From Paenibacillus sp. Marseille-Q4541 (GTDB taxonomy: Bacteria; Bacillota; Bacilli; Paenibacillales; Paenibacillaceae), in NCBI RefSeq assembly GCF_018310695.1, contig NZ_JAGXCY010000004.1, positions 124,001 through 188,000 on the forward strand: a stretch of DNA of 64,000 nt, given 5' to 3'. A model generated the notes under the pieces. The model was not told where the DNA came from, did no database searches, and was given only the letters and a program-made list of their open reading frames with translations. Made by a program: the position numbers and the translations under genes. Below are positions 52,612-62,048 of the stretch, one piece after another (the first letter of the stretch is position 1; the number at the start of each line of letters is the position of its first letter).

Positions 52612-52950
52612 CTAGGTTTCTTTACCTTGATACGCCAGGGCGTGGCCATCTTCGAACCCTTTGGCAAACCCTACGTTGAACCCTTCGTTGTAAGCCTCGT
52701 TGTAAAGTTTTGAACCTGTTTTTTTTGCGGGAGAGAGAATTTTGGCGGTAGTGGTTTGAGATCCTTTTCGTTTGAGAGATTTTTTGGTCTTGGACGACGA
52801 CGATTTCCGCTTGATTGGAGACTTCGTTGTTTGGGATGTTTTTTTCGCCAGCTTCTTCCCAAGTTTCCCTGTTTTTCGTGCAGGACGAACTACTTTTTTG
52901 TTGGTGCCTTCCTTTTTGGATAGCACCTTTCTGGACTTTTTTCTTTTCAT
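52612..52950 (-). CDS. Basic Lys/Ser/Thr-rich protein with GYxxG tail, spore-coat-like
   Basis: It has 112 residues from ATG 52950 with AGGAGG 7 bases upstream. Residues 1-80 are Lys/Arg/Ser/Thr-rich with no fold (KRKKSRKVLSKKEG; KSPIKRKSSSSKTKKSLKRK). Residues 83-102 hold an extended YNEAYNEGFNVGFAKGFEDG motif, the same signature found at the N-terminus of three glycosyltransferases in this locus. It has no enzyme domain. It may be the protein acceptor, scaffold or anchor of the glycosylation system; this is inferred from the shared motif and gene position. Confidence 0.8.
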   Translation of the reverse strand: MKRKKSRKVLSKKEGTNKKVVRPARKTGKLGKKLAKKTSQTTKSPIKRKSSSSKTKKSLKRKGSQTTTAKILSPAKKTGSKLYNEAYNEGFNVGFAKGFEDGHALAYQGKET

Positions 52951-53037
52951 CCTTATTCCTCCTGTTGATGTCAATCTTGGGATGCAACCCGGCAAGATAG
53001 TTGCTGGTTCACATACCATGGTAGTGCAGGAGTTCCC

Positions 53038-53178
53038 TTATTCAGTGGATTTCAGCTTAATGATCCCAAACATCTCTGCCATATGGACATTGACCTCGCG
53101 TTCAGCATCCAGAACCCTGGTAACCTGCTGGTGGGCATGAGCCAGGTGTCCAAGCATTTCATCCAATTTGTTTTGCAT
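53038..53178 (-). CDS. Small helical protein, 46 residues
   Basis: Not recognised. It translates as MQNKLDEMLGHLAHAHQQV then TRVLDAEREVNVHMAEMFGI and a short end; the heptad-like spacing of Leu/Val/Met suggests a coiled coil. AAAGGAGG lies 9 bases before the ATG, which makes it a better candidate than the overlapping longer frame at 53052-53270. It precedes the basic-protein gene by about 90 bp, so the two may be cotranscribed and work in the same structure. Confidence 0.6.
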   Translation of the reverse strand: MQNKLDEMLGHLAHAHQQVTRVLDAEREVNVHMAEMFGIIKLKSTE

Positions 53179-53232
53179 AACTCGGATCCTCCTTTTACAA
53201 CTGAGCTCAGATATCCGAATCTAGGATAAACA

Positions 53233-53284
53233 CAAAAAATCCCCGGCCCGACATTTGCCTTTGGTAGCATATGCCGGGCCGGGG
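53233..53284 (-). terminator. Strong terminator after ldh
   Basis: CCCCGGCCCG pairs with CGGGCCGGGG (10 bp, all G-C), followed on the minus strand by ATTTTTTG. The loop region repeats the decamer found in the dyad at 50027. Confidence 0.9.
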
Positions 53285-53310
53285 AGCTCAGTTCCTATAT
53301 ATCAAGGGGA

Positions 53311-54279
<969 letters not shown>

Positions 54280-54306
54280 TCAATTATAGAAAGCTGAATT
54301 TTTGTC

Positions 54307-55950
54307 CTAGTAAAGAGCCCAATTTATTATCCCAACAATAACAAGTAAAATTACGCTGATCTTAATTGTAAATTTAAACAATTCATTCTCTTTACCAGCG
54401 AGACCAACGGCCGCTGCAGCAACTGCTACGGATTGTGGCGAAATCATTTTTGCCATTGCACCACCCATGACGTTCGCAGCAACCATAGCTTCTGGCAAAA
54501 TTCCAATTTGGTTTGCAGTGACAGCTTGTAAAGGTGCAAATAACGATCCGCTGTTAACAACAGAACCGGTTAGGAACACGCCAATCCAGCCGAGAATCGG
54601 TGCAAACAATGGGAAGATACTGCCCGTTGAAGCAAAGGCAAGACCAAGCGTCGAAGACATACCTGAGTAGTTACAAATGTAAGCAAATGCAAGTACGCTA
54701 CAAATGGTTACGATCGGGATGTACAATTCTTTTACCGTTTCTACGGCAGCATCTTTAATGATGCTTCCTTTAATGCGGTAAATAAGAATGGTCAGAATGC
54801 CCGCAATAAGAATCGCTGTTGTCGTAGAAGAGAATAAATCCAGATTAAATACAGCAGCGTAAGGTGTTTCTTCTGGAACAACCGGTGGTTGCCGCAGAAT
54901 CATGTTATGAACTCCTTTTATAGGGAAACTGAAAACCAGACTATTCAGCGGTCCATCTGCTGCGAACAACGCTTTGAATGGTTTCAGTGAGAACAAAATA
55001 ACCATAATGGTCAAAAGAACAAACGGTAACCAAGCAAAGGCAATTTGCCCCAGGCTGTAGGATTCTTTCTTGATTCCTTGCTTCGCTTGCTTCAATTCTT
55101 CTTTTGCTTCCAAACGATAAATTTCTTTCGGCTTCCAAACACGCAGGAAGAGAGCTAGTGCAACCAAACTCACAAGTGCAGAGATGATGTCTACCAGTAC
55201 AGCTCCTAGTGTATTAAGAACAATAAACTGTGTAATCGCAAATGAACCTCCGCAAACCAAAATTGCGGGCCAAGTTTGTCTCATTCCTTTAAAACCGTCA
55301 ATTAAATAAACTAATAAAAAAGCAATGATCAAGCTGATTACCGGTATCACAAACGATGTCCGGCTCGCCACTTCAAGACCAGAAAGATCGGTCAATGTAG
55401 CTGGCGTTGTAACAGGAATCCCCATGGCTCCATAGGAACCCCCTGCAATGTTAGCAACAAGGCAAAGTCCCGCTGCATATACAGGCTTAAATCCAAGACC
55501 AATCAAAATAACAGCTGTGATGGCCACCGGCGCACCAAAGCCTGCCGCACCTTCCAGGAAGGCACCGAATGAAAAGGCAACCAGCAGAACTTGTAAACGC
55601 TGATCTTCGGTAATGGTTGCTATACTATTCTTGATAATATCGAATTTCCCTGTTTTCACCGTCAGTTTATACAAGAAAATCGCTGCTAAAACGATGGACG
55701 CTACCGGCCAAAGACCTGCTAGCACGCCATAAAAACCGGTACCTACAACTTTAAGAAAAGGCATTTTGTAGAAGAAGAGTGCTACGCATGCTGCAACAGC
55801 GACACTCAGGAAACCAGCTACATAACCTTTCATTTTAAAAACAGTTAGAGCTACGATAAAAAATATAATGGGTACTGCTGCTACCAAAGCAGATAGCCAT
55901 ATATTACCCATTGGATCATATATTTGATTCCAAACCCCCACTTGTTCCAA
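54307..55950 (-). CDS. lctP: L-lactate permease
   Basis: The 547-residue LctP-family transporter has about 13 membrane segments. Conserved blocks seen are FGAFLEGAAGFGAPVAITAVILIGLGFKP, GSYGAMGIPVTTPATL and the C-terminal GWIGVFLTGSVVNSGSLFAPLQ and MGGAMAKMISPQSVAVA. It exchanges lactate with protons, mostly exporting it together with Ldh in fermentation. The start context CACTTGTTCC lacks a strong ribosome site; GGAGTTGGAACAAGTG is the nearest purine-rich stretch. Confidence 0.95.
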   Translation of the reverse strand: MEQVGVWNQIYDPMGNIWLSALVAAVPIIFFIVALTVFKMKGYVAGFLSVAVAACVALFFYKMPFLKVVGTGFYGVLAGLWPVASIVLAAIFLYKLTVKTGKFDIIKNSIATITEDQRLQVLLVAFSFGAFLEGAAGFGAPVAITAVILIGLGFKPVYAAGLCLVANIAGGSYGAMGIPVTTPATLTDLSGLEVASRTSFVIPVISLIIAFLLVYLIDGFKGMRQTWPAILVCGGSFAITQFIVLNTLGAVLVDIISALVSLVALALFLRVWKPKEIYRLEAKEELKQAKQGIKKESYSLGQIAFAWLPFVLLTIMVILFSLKPFKALFAADGPLNSLVFSFPIKGVHNMILRQPPVVPEETPYAAVFNLDLFSSTTTAILIAGILTILIYRIKGSIIKDAAVETVKELYIPIVTICSVLAFAYICNYSGMSSTLGLAFASTGSIFPLFAPILGWIGVFLTGSVVNSGSLFAPLQAVTANQIGILPEAMVAANVMGGAMAKMISPQSVAVAAAAVGLAGKENELFKFTIKISVILLVIVGIINWALY

Positions 55951-56045
55951 CTCCTTAATTCTTGATTGTTTAGATATTGTGAGCCTTGCTAGATTATCCT
56001 ATTCACACAGCAGATAAAATATGGATGCTTGTCTATCATCAATAC

Positions 56046-56063
56046 ATGTGAAATTATTCACTT
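56046..56063 (-). promoter_or_regulatory. Rex-like operator upstream of lctP-ldh
   Basis: ATGTGAA-ATTA-TTCACTT matches the Rex pattern TTGTGAA-N4-TTCACAA with three outer mismatches, about 95 bp before the lctP start. Rex releases DNA when NADH is high, which would induce lactate formation. The remaining part of 55951-56333 shows no gene. Confidence 0.6.
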
Positions 56064-56333
56064 ATATTGAGATAAGTGTCATTGCCTTTTTTCAGAACAT
56101 GATAATTGTCACAAAGCTTCAGCCGAGTTCTTACTATAGCGTCGCTTTTGCTCTGAGAATATGACATTTTTCACATTTTTCTGAAAATACAGAATGTGGA
56201 AATGAAAGTTTTCTAAATTTTTCATCCATTTCAATCATATTGAAACGAAAACGCATCATCTTCTGTGACTTTACTCCCCAATCTTGATATGATGAGAACA
56301 AGCAGATTATGCCAGAACGGAGATGACATATTC

Positions 56334-57218
56334 ATGACAGTAAAAAAAGCCGTCATTCCTGCAGCAGGACTCGGTACCCGATTTCTTCCAGCCACGAAAG
56401 CAATGCCCAAAGAAATGATGCCGATCCTAAACAAACCGACTATCCAATATATTGTCGAAGAAGCCATTGCTTCCGGAATTGAAGATATTATCATTGTTAC
56501 CGGAAAAGGCAAACGGGCGATTGAAGATCATTTTGACCATGCTTTTGAACTGGAGCAACTACTTGCAGACAAGGGCAAATCCGCTGCCTTGGAAGAAGTT
56601 CTTTCTTCCTCTACTGTTCCAAATATTCATTACATCAGACAAAAAGAACCCAAAGGGCTTGGACATGCCATCTGGTGTGCAAGGAAGTTTGTAGGAGACG
56701 AACCTTTTGCCGTTCTCCTCGGAGATGACATTGTCGTAAATCCTGTACCTTGCTTGAAGCAACTGATTGATGAGTATACAAGAGTGGAAGCATCCGTGCT
56801 TGGTGTGATGCAGGTTCCTGACGAGGATACGTACAAATATGGGATTATGGAGCCTCTTGAAAAGAACAATCGGAGTTATTCAGCGCTGCGATTTGTGGAA
56901 AAACCACAACCTGGAACCTCACCTTCCAACCTGGCCATTATCGGACGATATGTACTGACTCCGGATATTTTCCCTTTGCTCGATGAACACCATATTGGCA
57001 TCGGCGGTGAAATCCAGTTGACCGATGCCATCGAGAAACTGAACCAGACTACTCCTGCATACGGTTATGAATTTGATGGTAGACGCTATGATGTAGGGGA
57101 TATACTCGGGTTTCTAGACACAAATATCGAATTTGCTCTGGCCAATTCTAACTACCGTGAAAAAGTGATAGAAATGTTACAACATAAAATGGATACCATT
57201 ATCTCTCAGCATCGCTAA
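56334..57218 (+). CDS. gtaB: UTP-glucose-1-phosphate uridylyltransferase
   Basis: From ATG 56334 (GGAGAT about 9 bases upstream) the protein has 294 residues, the normal length; the frame open from 56265 is not used. Motifs: [24 protein letters not shown] (nucleotide loop), VLLGDDIV (metal Asp), RFVEKPQPG and [11 protein letters not shown]. It makes UDP-glucose from UTP and glucose-1-phosphate for wall glycans and supplies the surrounding locus. The GalU/GtaB name is secure at family level. Confidence 0.95.
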   Translation: MTVKKAVIPAAGLGTRFLPATKAMPKEMMPILNKPTIQYIVEEAIASGIEDIIIVTGKGKRAIEDHFDHAFELEQLLADKGKSAALEEVLSSSTVPNIHYIRQKEPKGLGHAIWCARKFVGDEPFAVLLGDDIVVNPVPCLKQLIDEYTRVEASVLGVMQVPDEDTYKYGIMEPLEKNNRSYSALRFVEKPQPGTSPSNLAIIGRYVLTPDIFPLLDEHHIGIGGEIQLTDAIEKLNQTTPAYGYEFDGRRYDVGDILGFLDTNIEFALANSNYREKVIEMLQHKMDTIISQHR

Positions 57219-57251
57219 CTGCATTTATTCATGGATTTTTCCATATGAAGA

Positions 57252-57290
57252 AGCGCCTATCGTAGTCCAATTACGATGGGCGCTCTTTTA
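57252..57290. terminator. Terminator shared by gtaB and the convergent DedA gene
   Basis: AGCGCCTATCGTA pairs with TACGATGGGCGCT (one G-U), then CTTTTAAT on the plus strand. Confidence 0.85.
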
Positions 57291-57317
57291 ATCGTCATTT
57301 TATTTTGAGAACAAATA

Positions 57318-57935
57318 TTATGATTTTCGCTTATGCGATCGGCGAATGATCCACCGAATAAGCTGATACAGTACAAATACAATCCCTGCCAGAATAAAAG
57401 TTCGAGTCAGCGAACGTTCTACGATGTTAAACACCTGTTTCCACTGTTCGCCAAACACGTAGCCGATTGAGAAAAATACAGTGACCCATATGGCAGTTCC
57501 TGCATAGGCATACGTTGCTACTGTACGGTACGGAAGGCGGATAATGCCTATAAAATACCCAATAAACTGTCTCACCCCAGGAACAAAAAAAACGTATAAC
57601 AATAGCTTGTCCCCATATTTATCATACCTTTTTCTCGTTTTTTCCAAAAATTCTGGATGAATAGACAGCCATTTACCAAAGCGATCTACGAGGGGTGTCC
57701 CGAATCGATAACCGATACTGTATGTAATCGTTACGCCAAGAATAGCTCCTGTTAGAGCAAATAAATAGGCAGGCAGCCAGTTCAGCAGGCCCAAATATAC
57801 AAGGTATCCTGTGTACGTTAATGTACTATTTCCTGGAGGAATGGGCAAAGCAATGAAATCAAGAGGCAGCCCAATCAGTAACACATAGTACCCGTATTGA
57901 TCAAATAATCTTTCTACCACATCTATCAGATTCAT
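57318..57935 (-). CDS. DedA-family membrane protein
   Basis: About 205 residues from ATG 57935 with AGAGGAG upstream (an in-frame ATG at 57956 lacks one). DedA features: YYVLLIGLPLDFIALPIPPGNSTLTYTGYL near the start with the conserved acidic/Pro-Gly pattern, and FVPGVRQFIGYFIGIIRLPYRTVATY with the conserved R and G. It has about five membrane segments and a basic C-terminus. DedA proteins help recycle undecaprenyl phosphate or phosphatidylethanolamine, which fits beside a glycan locus that uses a lipid carrier; this link is inferred. Confidence 0.92.
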   Translation of the reverse strand: MNLIDVVERLFDQYGYYVLLIGLPLDFIALPIPPGNSTLTYTGYLVYLGLLNWLPAYLFALTGAILGVTITYSIGYRFGTPLVDRFGKWLSIHPEFLEKTRKRYDKYGDKLLLYVFFVPGVRQFIGYFIGIIRLPYRTVATYAYAGTAIWVTVFFSIGYVFGEQWKQVFNIVERSLTRTFILAGIVFVLYQLIRWIIRRSHKRKS

Positions 57936-58076
57936 GAGGACTCCTCTTATGTACAAAAATAAAAAAACGATGTTCTATCCTATCTAGAAAATAGTAATCA
58001 AACTTGGAACTTTAATCAAGTTTACCCTTCTGCTCCTCTAAAGAATCATAAGGGAAGCAGAAGAGATATTAAAAAT

Positions 58077-59495
58077 TTATAGTGGATTACGAATGACAGG
58101 AGGTGCAATAATGGGCAGCCCGAGCGGTAACGCATGGATCCGGTGACTAGGCAAGACGTGTATATCCTTATCGCCTATGGACCAGCATGCAGCAGCATAC
58201 CTTGTCGCGAAAGGTCTTCGTTTCCCTTGATGAAGCTGATACAATTCGGAATTCGCATGCAGGACGTTCTCTGCTAAGATACTCCCTTCAGGCAAGCCGA
58301 AAGCTTTCCCTTGCACTCTCATCATTGCCAAAAGTTCTCGCTCAGAGTTTGCATGTACGACCTCCCCTGAAGGAATGTTCCAAAGTTCAGGCCTTGATAA
58401 AGTCACTGCTTTCTTTCGAAAATGAGAAGTGATGGATTCGTCTCCACTCGTTTTCACCTGATGCTTCACTCCATCTGCTAACCAGTATAGGGTTCCCGTC
58501 GCACTTTGCACCATTCGGTTGACCGGATAGAAGTGGTACGCATGTCTGTTCTTCCAGACCGGCATATTTCCTGCCTGTATGATCCGCTTTGTTCTGTGAA
58601 TAAGATCATGTGGATTTCCCCACTTGGACGTATAAAATTTCGCATTCTGCTCATTCGTCTGTTCAAACTGATCAGCCAGTTTCTTCATACTGACGCTGCC
58701 ATAGTGGTGAATAAAACTATCTCCTGCGACAACTAATTTTCTATTCAGTAAGCGAATTCGAATGTTCCAGTCCTCATCTTCATAGTTCCCTATCTGGTAT
58801 CCTTCATCTAAATAACCAACTTCTGAGATGAGATTTCGCCGGAACAAAAGACAGAATCCTACAAGCCGATCGGTTTCTCGCCATTTGGATGGATCGGGCA
58901 TACGATAGCCTTCTGCAAACTTCCACATGTCCTTGATTCGTTTGTATGGCACTTCGATCTGCTGGTCTCCCCCAATGTAATTGGTGACAGGTCCGACTGC
59001 AGCGATACTCTCATCGCTCTTGAGGCACGATAGCATATGACTTAGCCAGCCGGGGGTTACGACCGTATCATTGTTGAGCATCACTATATATTTCCCTCTT
59101 GCCATCATTAGCCCGTAATTTATTCCGCCCGCAAAACCGCGATTCTCGTTAAGTACCGTAGACCGTATCCAGGAGCTCCGGCTCTCCAAATACTCCGCTG
59201 TTCCATCGGTTGAAGCATTGTCTACTACGATAATTTCATATGGTTCCTCTGTATGTGCCTTAATGCTGTCAATGCATTCTCTTAGATAAGCGAGCTGATT
59301 GAATGTTGGAATGACAATGCTCGTTCCATCCAACAAAGCCCCATAGGACTTAGTCCCAGCCTCTACGCCTCCCTCGTAGCCTAGACGATACCCTTCCTGA
59401 TAAGCGGGGTATGACTTGCGAGTATTAGCAGCCAATCTTTTTCGTTTCCTTCTTACTAAAGATTCCCCAGGTTTTCGAGAACTCGTTCCCTTCAT
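58077..59495 (-). CDS. GT2 glycosyltransferase with basic N-terminus and GYxxG motif
   Basis: The 472-residue protein starts at ATG 59495 after AAAAGGAGGAG. Residues 1-28 are basic (RKPGESLVRRKRKR), then AYQEGYRLGYEGG at 31-43. The GT-A domain follows: SIVIPTFNQLAYLRECID, IIVVDNASTDGT, metal motif MLNNDTVV, and PSKWRETDRLVGFCLLFRR shared with the GT2 at 61299. The last 130 residues hold three short repeated segments with a beta-propeller or lectin look (VQSATGTLYWLADGVKHQV, VVHANSERELLAM, LHANSELYQLHQGKRRPF), possibly a glycan-binding module. Confidence 0.9.
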   Translation of the reverse strand: MKGTSSRKPGESLVRRKRKRLAANTRKSYPAYQEGYRLGYEGGVEAGTKSYGALLDGTSIVIPTFNQLAYLRECIDSIKAHTEEPYEIIVVDNASTDGTAEYLESRSSWIRSTVLNENRGFAGGINYGLMMARGKYIVMLNNDTVVTPGWLSHMLSCLKSDESIAAVGPVTNYIGGDQQIEVPYKRIKDMWKFAEGYRMPDPSKWRETDRLVGFCLLFRRNLISEVGYLDEGYQIGNYEDEDWNIRIRLLNRKLVVAGDSFIHHYGSVSMKKLADQFEQTNEQNAKFYTSKWGNPHDLIHRTKRIIQAGNMPVWKNRHAYHFYPVNRMVQSATGTLYWLADGVKHQVKTSGDESITSHFRKKAVTLSRPELWNIPSGEVVHANSERELLAMMRVQGKAFGLPEGSILAENVLHANSELYQLHQGKRRPFATRYAAACWSIGDKDIHVLPSHRIHALPLGLPIIAPPVIRNPL

Positions 59496-59511
59496 ACCTA
59501 TCTCCTCCTTT

Positions 59512-60528
59512 TCAACCTAGCACAGCTGCATCCTTTACGATTTCATCCGCTACATGACCGATATCTATGGCAACCTTTTTGTATTCTGCAGCTATTCGCT
59601 GACAGATGATTACCGCCGGAACACCAGCAGCCACAAGTCCGATATCATATTCATACAGGGAACTTAGGGCAAGGACCCGATCAATGTCCTGAAACCCGGA
59701 GACTGGATAGATCGTTCCTGTCACTTGAATCCCTTTTCTTCTCAACTCTTCGGCCACACTTTCTGCTTTGTTACCAATAAGAAGGACACGCCTTCCTTCG
59801 AGGAGCGGCAACAAATAACCAGATTGATAGAGACTATAATTAATAGTTGAGGTCGTTAATTTCAACGCTCTGATTGACAGACTATAATATTCAAACAATG
59901 GAAACATGAGTAACTGAAAAGCCGGTTTACGGGATATGGGTACACCGATATAATCAGCGCTCTGAATTGCATGCACTAGAGATCTCCGTACAGAAGCATC
60001 AGGTACAGGCACCCCTGCATAGGGAAGGAATGCCCCTAGCTCATGGACTTCTGCTGGAGACATCACAGTCTCATAAGCAAGACTTAATAACTCGCCATCA
60101 CCTAGTCTCACAAGGGATAACGGTTGCCTTTCCTCTAGGGCAGTCCTCAAAACGTCTCTTATCTCAGAGGTTCCTGCAAGCTGAATCATATGGGATTTAT
60201 ATTGGGTAAGCCCTGCCTGAATCAGTTCTTCACAAGTAATATGGGGGAGTAGCTTTCCCTCTGGCATCCACTTCTCAACTAAGGCTTCTCCTCCTAAATA
60301 CATTGCTTCCCTATGAAGTGATTGAAGAGAAGAGCGAGAACGGGTTCCCGTATCATTTGGGGATCCCTTCTGTTTCCTCTGTTTGTCAGCACGCTGCTTA
60401 CGATTTTTACGTTCACGTTTACCATGTTGTAAATCCCGGGGTTTGGCACCTGATTTACCGCCTTTATGCCTAGAAGCAGGTTTACCTGATCGCTCCCCTT
60501 TCTGTTTACGGGGTACATCTCGCCCCAT
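59512..60528 (-). CDS. GT-D fold glycosyltransferase with long basic N-terminus
   Basis: About 338 residues from ATG 60528; the frame continues upstream only through a GTG next to GGAGA. Residues 1-68 are basic and polar (RKQKGERSGKPASRHKGGKS; GKRERKNRKQRADKQRKQKG). The catalytic part is the GT-D type: LSLVRLGDGELLSLAYE with the diagnostic DGE, then IGVPISRKPAFQLLMFP, RVLLIGNKAESVAEELRRKG and IGLVAAGVPAVIICQRIA. GT-D enzymes such as streptococcal DUF1792 add a sugar onto glycoproteins. Protein glycosylation here is a reasonable inference. Confidence 0.88.
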   Translation of the reverse strand: MGRDVPRKQKGERSGKPASRHKGGKSGAKPRDLQHGKRERKNRKQRADKQRKQKGSPNDTGTRSRSSLQSLHREAMYLGGEALVEKWMPEGKLLPHITCEELIQAGLTQYKSHMIQLAGTSEIRDVLRTALEERQPLSLVRLGDGELLSLAYETVMSPAEVHELGAFLPYAGVPVPDASVRRSLVHAIQSADYIGVPISRKPAFQLLMFPLFEYYSLSIRALKLTTSTINYSLYQSGYLLPLLEGRRVLLIGNKAESVAEELRRKGIQVTGTIYPVSGFQDIDRVLALSSLYEYDIGLVAAGVPAVIICQRIAAEYKKVAIDIGHVADEIVKDAAVLG

Positions 60529-60541
60529 CAGAACCACTCTC

Positions 60542-61273
60542 CTACGGCAGTAACCCCTTCATTTCTACAGCGGCTTCCTGTAAAGATTCAAAAGTCCCTG
60601 CATCACTCCAGAATCCTGGAACAATGTCATACTCCAGTCCACCTTGTGCAGCATAAATATTATTCACGTCTGTAATCTCGAGTTCTCCTCTGGCCGATGG
60701 AGCGAGACCGCTGATCAGCTGAAACACCGAGGTATCATACATGTAAAATCCAGTTACACTGTACCCTGACTTTGGAAATTCGGGTTTCTCTTCGATACGG
60801 GATATCAGTTCTTTGTGTGCTGTGTCAAAAACCGGAACACCGTATCTTCTTGGATCATCCACTTCCTTCAGTAACACCCGGGCAGTTCCTGGCTGCTGTT
60901 TGGCATAGGATACAACATAGGCACCCAAGTCATCTGCAAATAGGTTATCTCCAAGCAGAACGACGAATTTCTCCTCTGGTAAAACAAACCCTTTTGCTAG
61001 ATCAAGCGCTTCAGCAATGCCTCCCGCTTGTTCCTGGATTCGGTAGGTAATATTTACGCCAAAAGTTGCTCCACTGCCTAGAAAATCCGTGTATAGGCCC
61101 GATGACTGCTTACTGATAACCAATAAGATATCGATTATTCCCGCTTTACGCAGAGATTCGATCCCGTACACGATCATCGGATATTTACCTACAGGTAGCA
61201 GGTGTTTGTTCAGCAATTGTGTAAGGGGACGCAAGCGTGTACCCGTTCCTCCTGCAAGGATAATTCCCTTCAA
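60542..61273 (-). CDS. Sugar-1-phosphate nucleotidyltransferase, RmlA-like
   Basis: The 243-residue protein starts at TTG 61273, 7 bases after GGAGG; a longer frame lacks any start signal. Motifs: GIILAGGTGTRLRPLTQLLNKHLLPV (signature), VLLGDNLF, RRYGVPVFDT, EEKPEFPKSG and GFWSDAGTFESL. It forms dTDP-glucose (or another NDP-sugar) from a sugar-1-phosphate. No rmlB, rmlC or rmlD genes are next to it in this window, so the product may be used directly or finished elsewhere. It sits between two glycosyltransferase genes. Confidence 0.93.
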   Translation of the reverse strand: MKGIILAGGTGTRLRPLTQLLNKHLLPVGKYPMIVYGIESLRKAGIIDILLVISKQSSGLYTDFLGSGATFGVNITYRIQEQAGGIAEALDLAKGFVLPEEKFVVLLGDNLFADDLGAYVVSYAKQQPGTARVLLKEVDDPRRYGVPVFDTAHKELISRIEEKPEFPKSGYSVTGFYMYDTSVFQLISGLAPSARGELEITDVNNIYAAQGGLEYDIVPGFWSDAGTFESLQEAAVEMKGLLP

Positions 61274-61298
61274 GTCTATTCCTCCTTCTCTTTTGAGG

Positions 61299-62048
61299 TT
61301 ATTCAATGAATTGCAGTGGATCAACCTTCCATTTTTGCATATATAAAATCCGATTCCGACGAATAAGCTGCTGCAATGCTTCCGTATTTTCCTTCTTAAA
61401 ACTTGCACTTCCCTCGTGGTGAACAAGAACATCGCCCATCACCAGCAGAAGGTATCCAGCGAGCCTTGCACGATAACAGTAGTCATCATCCTCGTAGTGA
61501 CCAGGACTAAAAATTTCATCAAGCTCCCCGATTTGCTCGAGTACTTCTCGTTTGAACAGAAAACAAAGTCCTACAATTCGATTTACCTCTTTCCATTTTT
61601 CAGGATCCGCCTGATTATGCACTGCCGCTATTTGCTGAAACTGCTCCATTGAATGAAACTCAACCGGTATTTGCTGAATTCCGCTAGCATAATTCGTTAC
61701 CGGACCTACGATTCCAATCGAAGGATCGCTATATAGCCCTTGTTTTAGCAAGGTAAGCCAACCTCGCGTGACTGTCACATCATTATTAAGTAGTAATAAG
61801 GAATCTCCTCTGGCCAGTCTCAAACCCGCATTACAGGCGGCAGGAAATCCTCGATTTTCTGGCAAAGAAATGAACCGTATCTTTTGAGAAGCACAATAAT
61901 CAAAGGTTTTATCGGTAGAACCGTTATCAACTACAATGACTTCGTAGGGTTCCTCCGTGTATTGCTTGATGGAACTGATGCATTGCTTCAGAAGAGCGAC
62001 CCCATTAAAAGAAGGAATAATAATACTCGTTAGATGGGACTGAATCAT
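61299..62048 (-). CDS. GT2 family glycosyltransferase
   Basis: The 249-residue GT-A enzyme lacks a basic extension. TSIIIPSFNGVALLKQCIS, VIVVDNGSTDKTF, metal motif LLNNDVTV and EKWKEVNRIVGLCFLFKREV then HYEDDDYCYRARLAGY make it a shorter paralogue of the GT2 at 58077. Its ATG overlaps the upstream stop (ATGA). It is cytoplasmic, with unknown donor and acceptor. Confidence 0.93.
   Translation of the reverse strand: MIQSHLTSIIIPSFNGVALLKQCISSIKQYTEEPYEVIVVDNGSTDKTFDYCASQKIRFISLPENRGFPAACNAGLRLARGDSLLLLNNDVTVTRGWLTLLKQGLYSDPSIGIVGPVTNYASGIQQIPVEFHSMEQFQQIAAVHNQADPEKWKEVNRIVGLCFLFKREVLEQIGELDEIFSPGHYEDDDYCYRARLAGYLLLVMGDVLVHHEGSASFKKENTEALQQLIRRNRILYMQKWKVDPLQFIE

Noticed and set aside
53052-53270. 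Minus-strand frame of 72 codons
   Set aside because: It runs through the ldh terminator; the 46-residue frame in the same place has a strong ribosome site and better composition.
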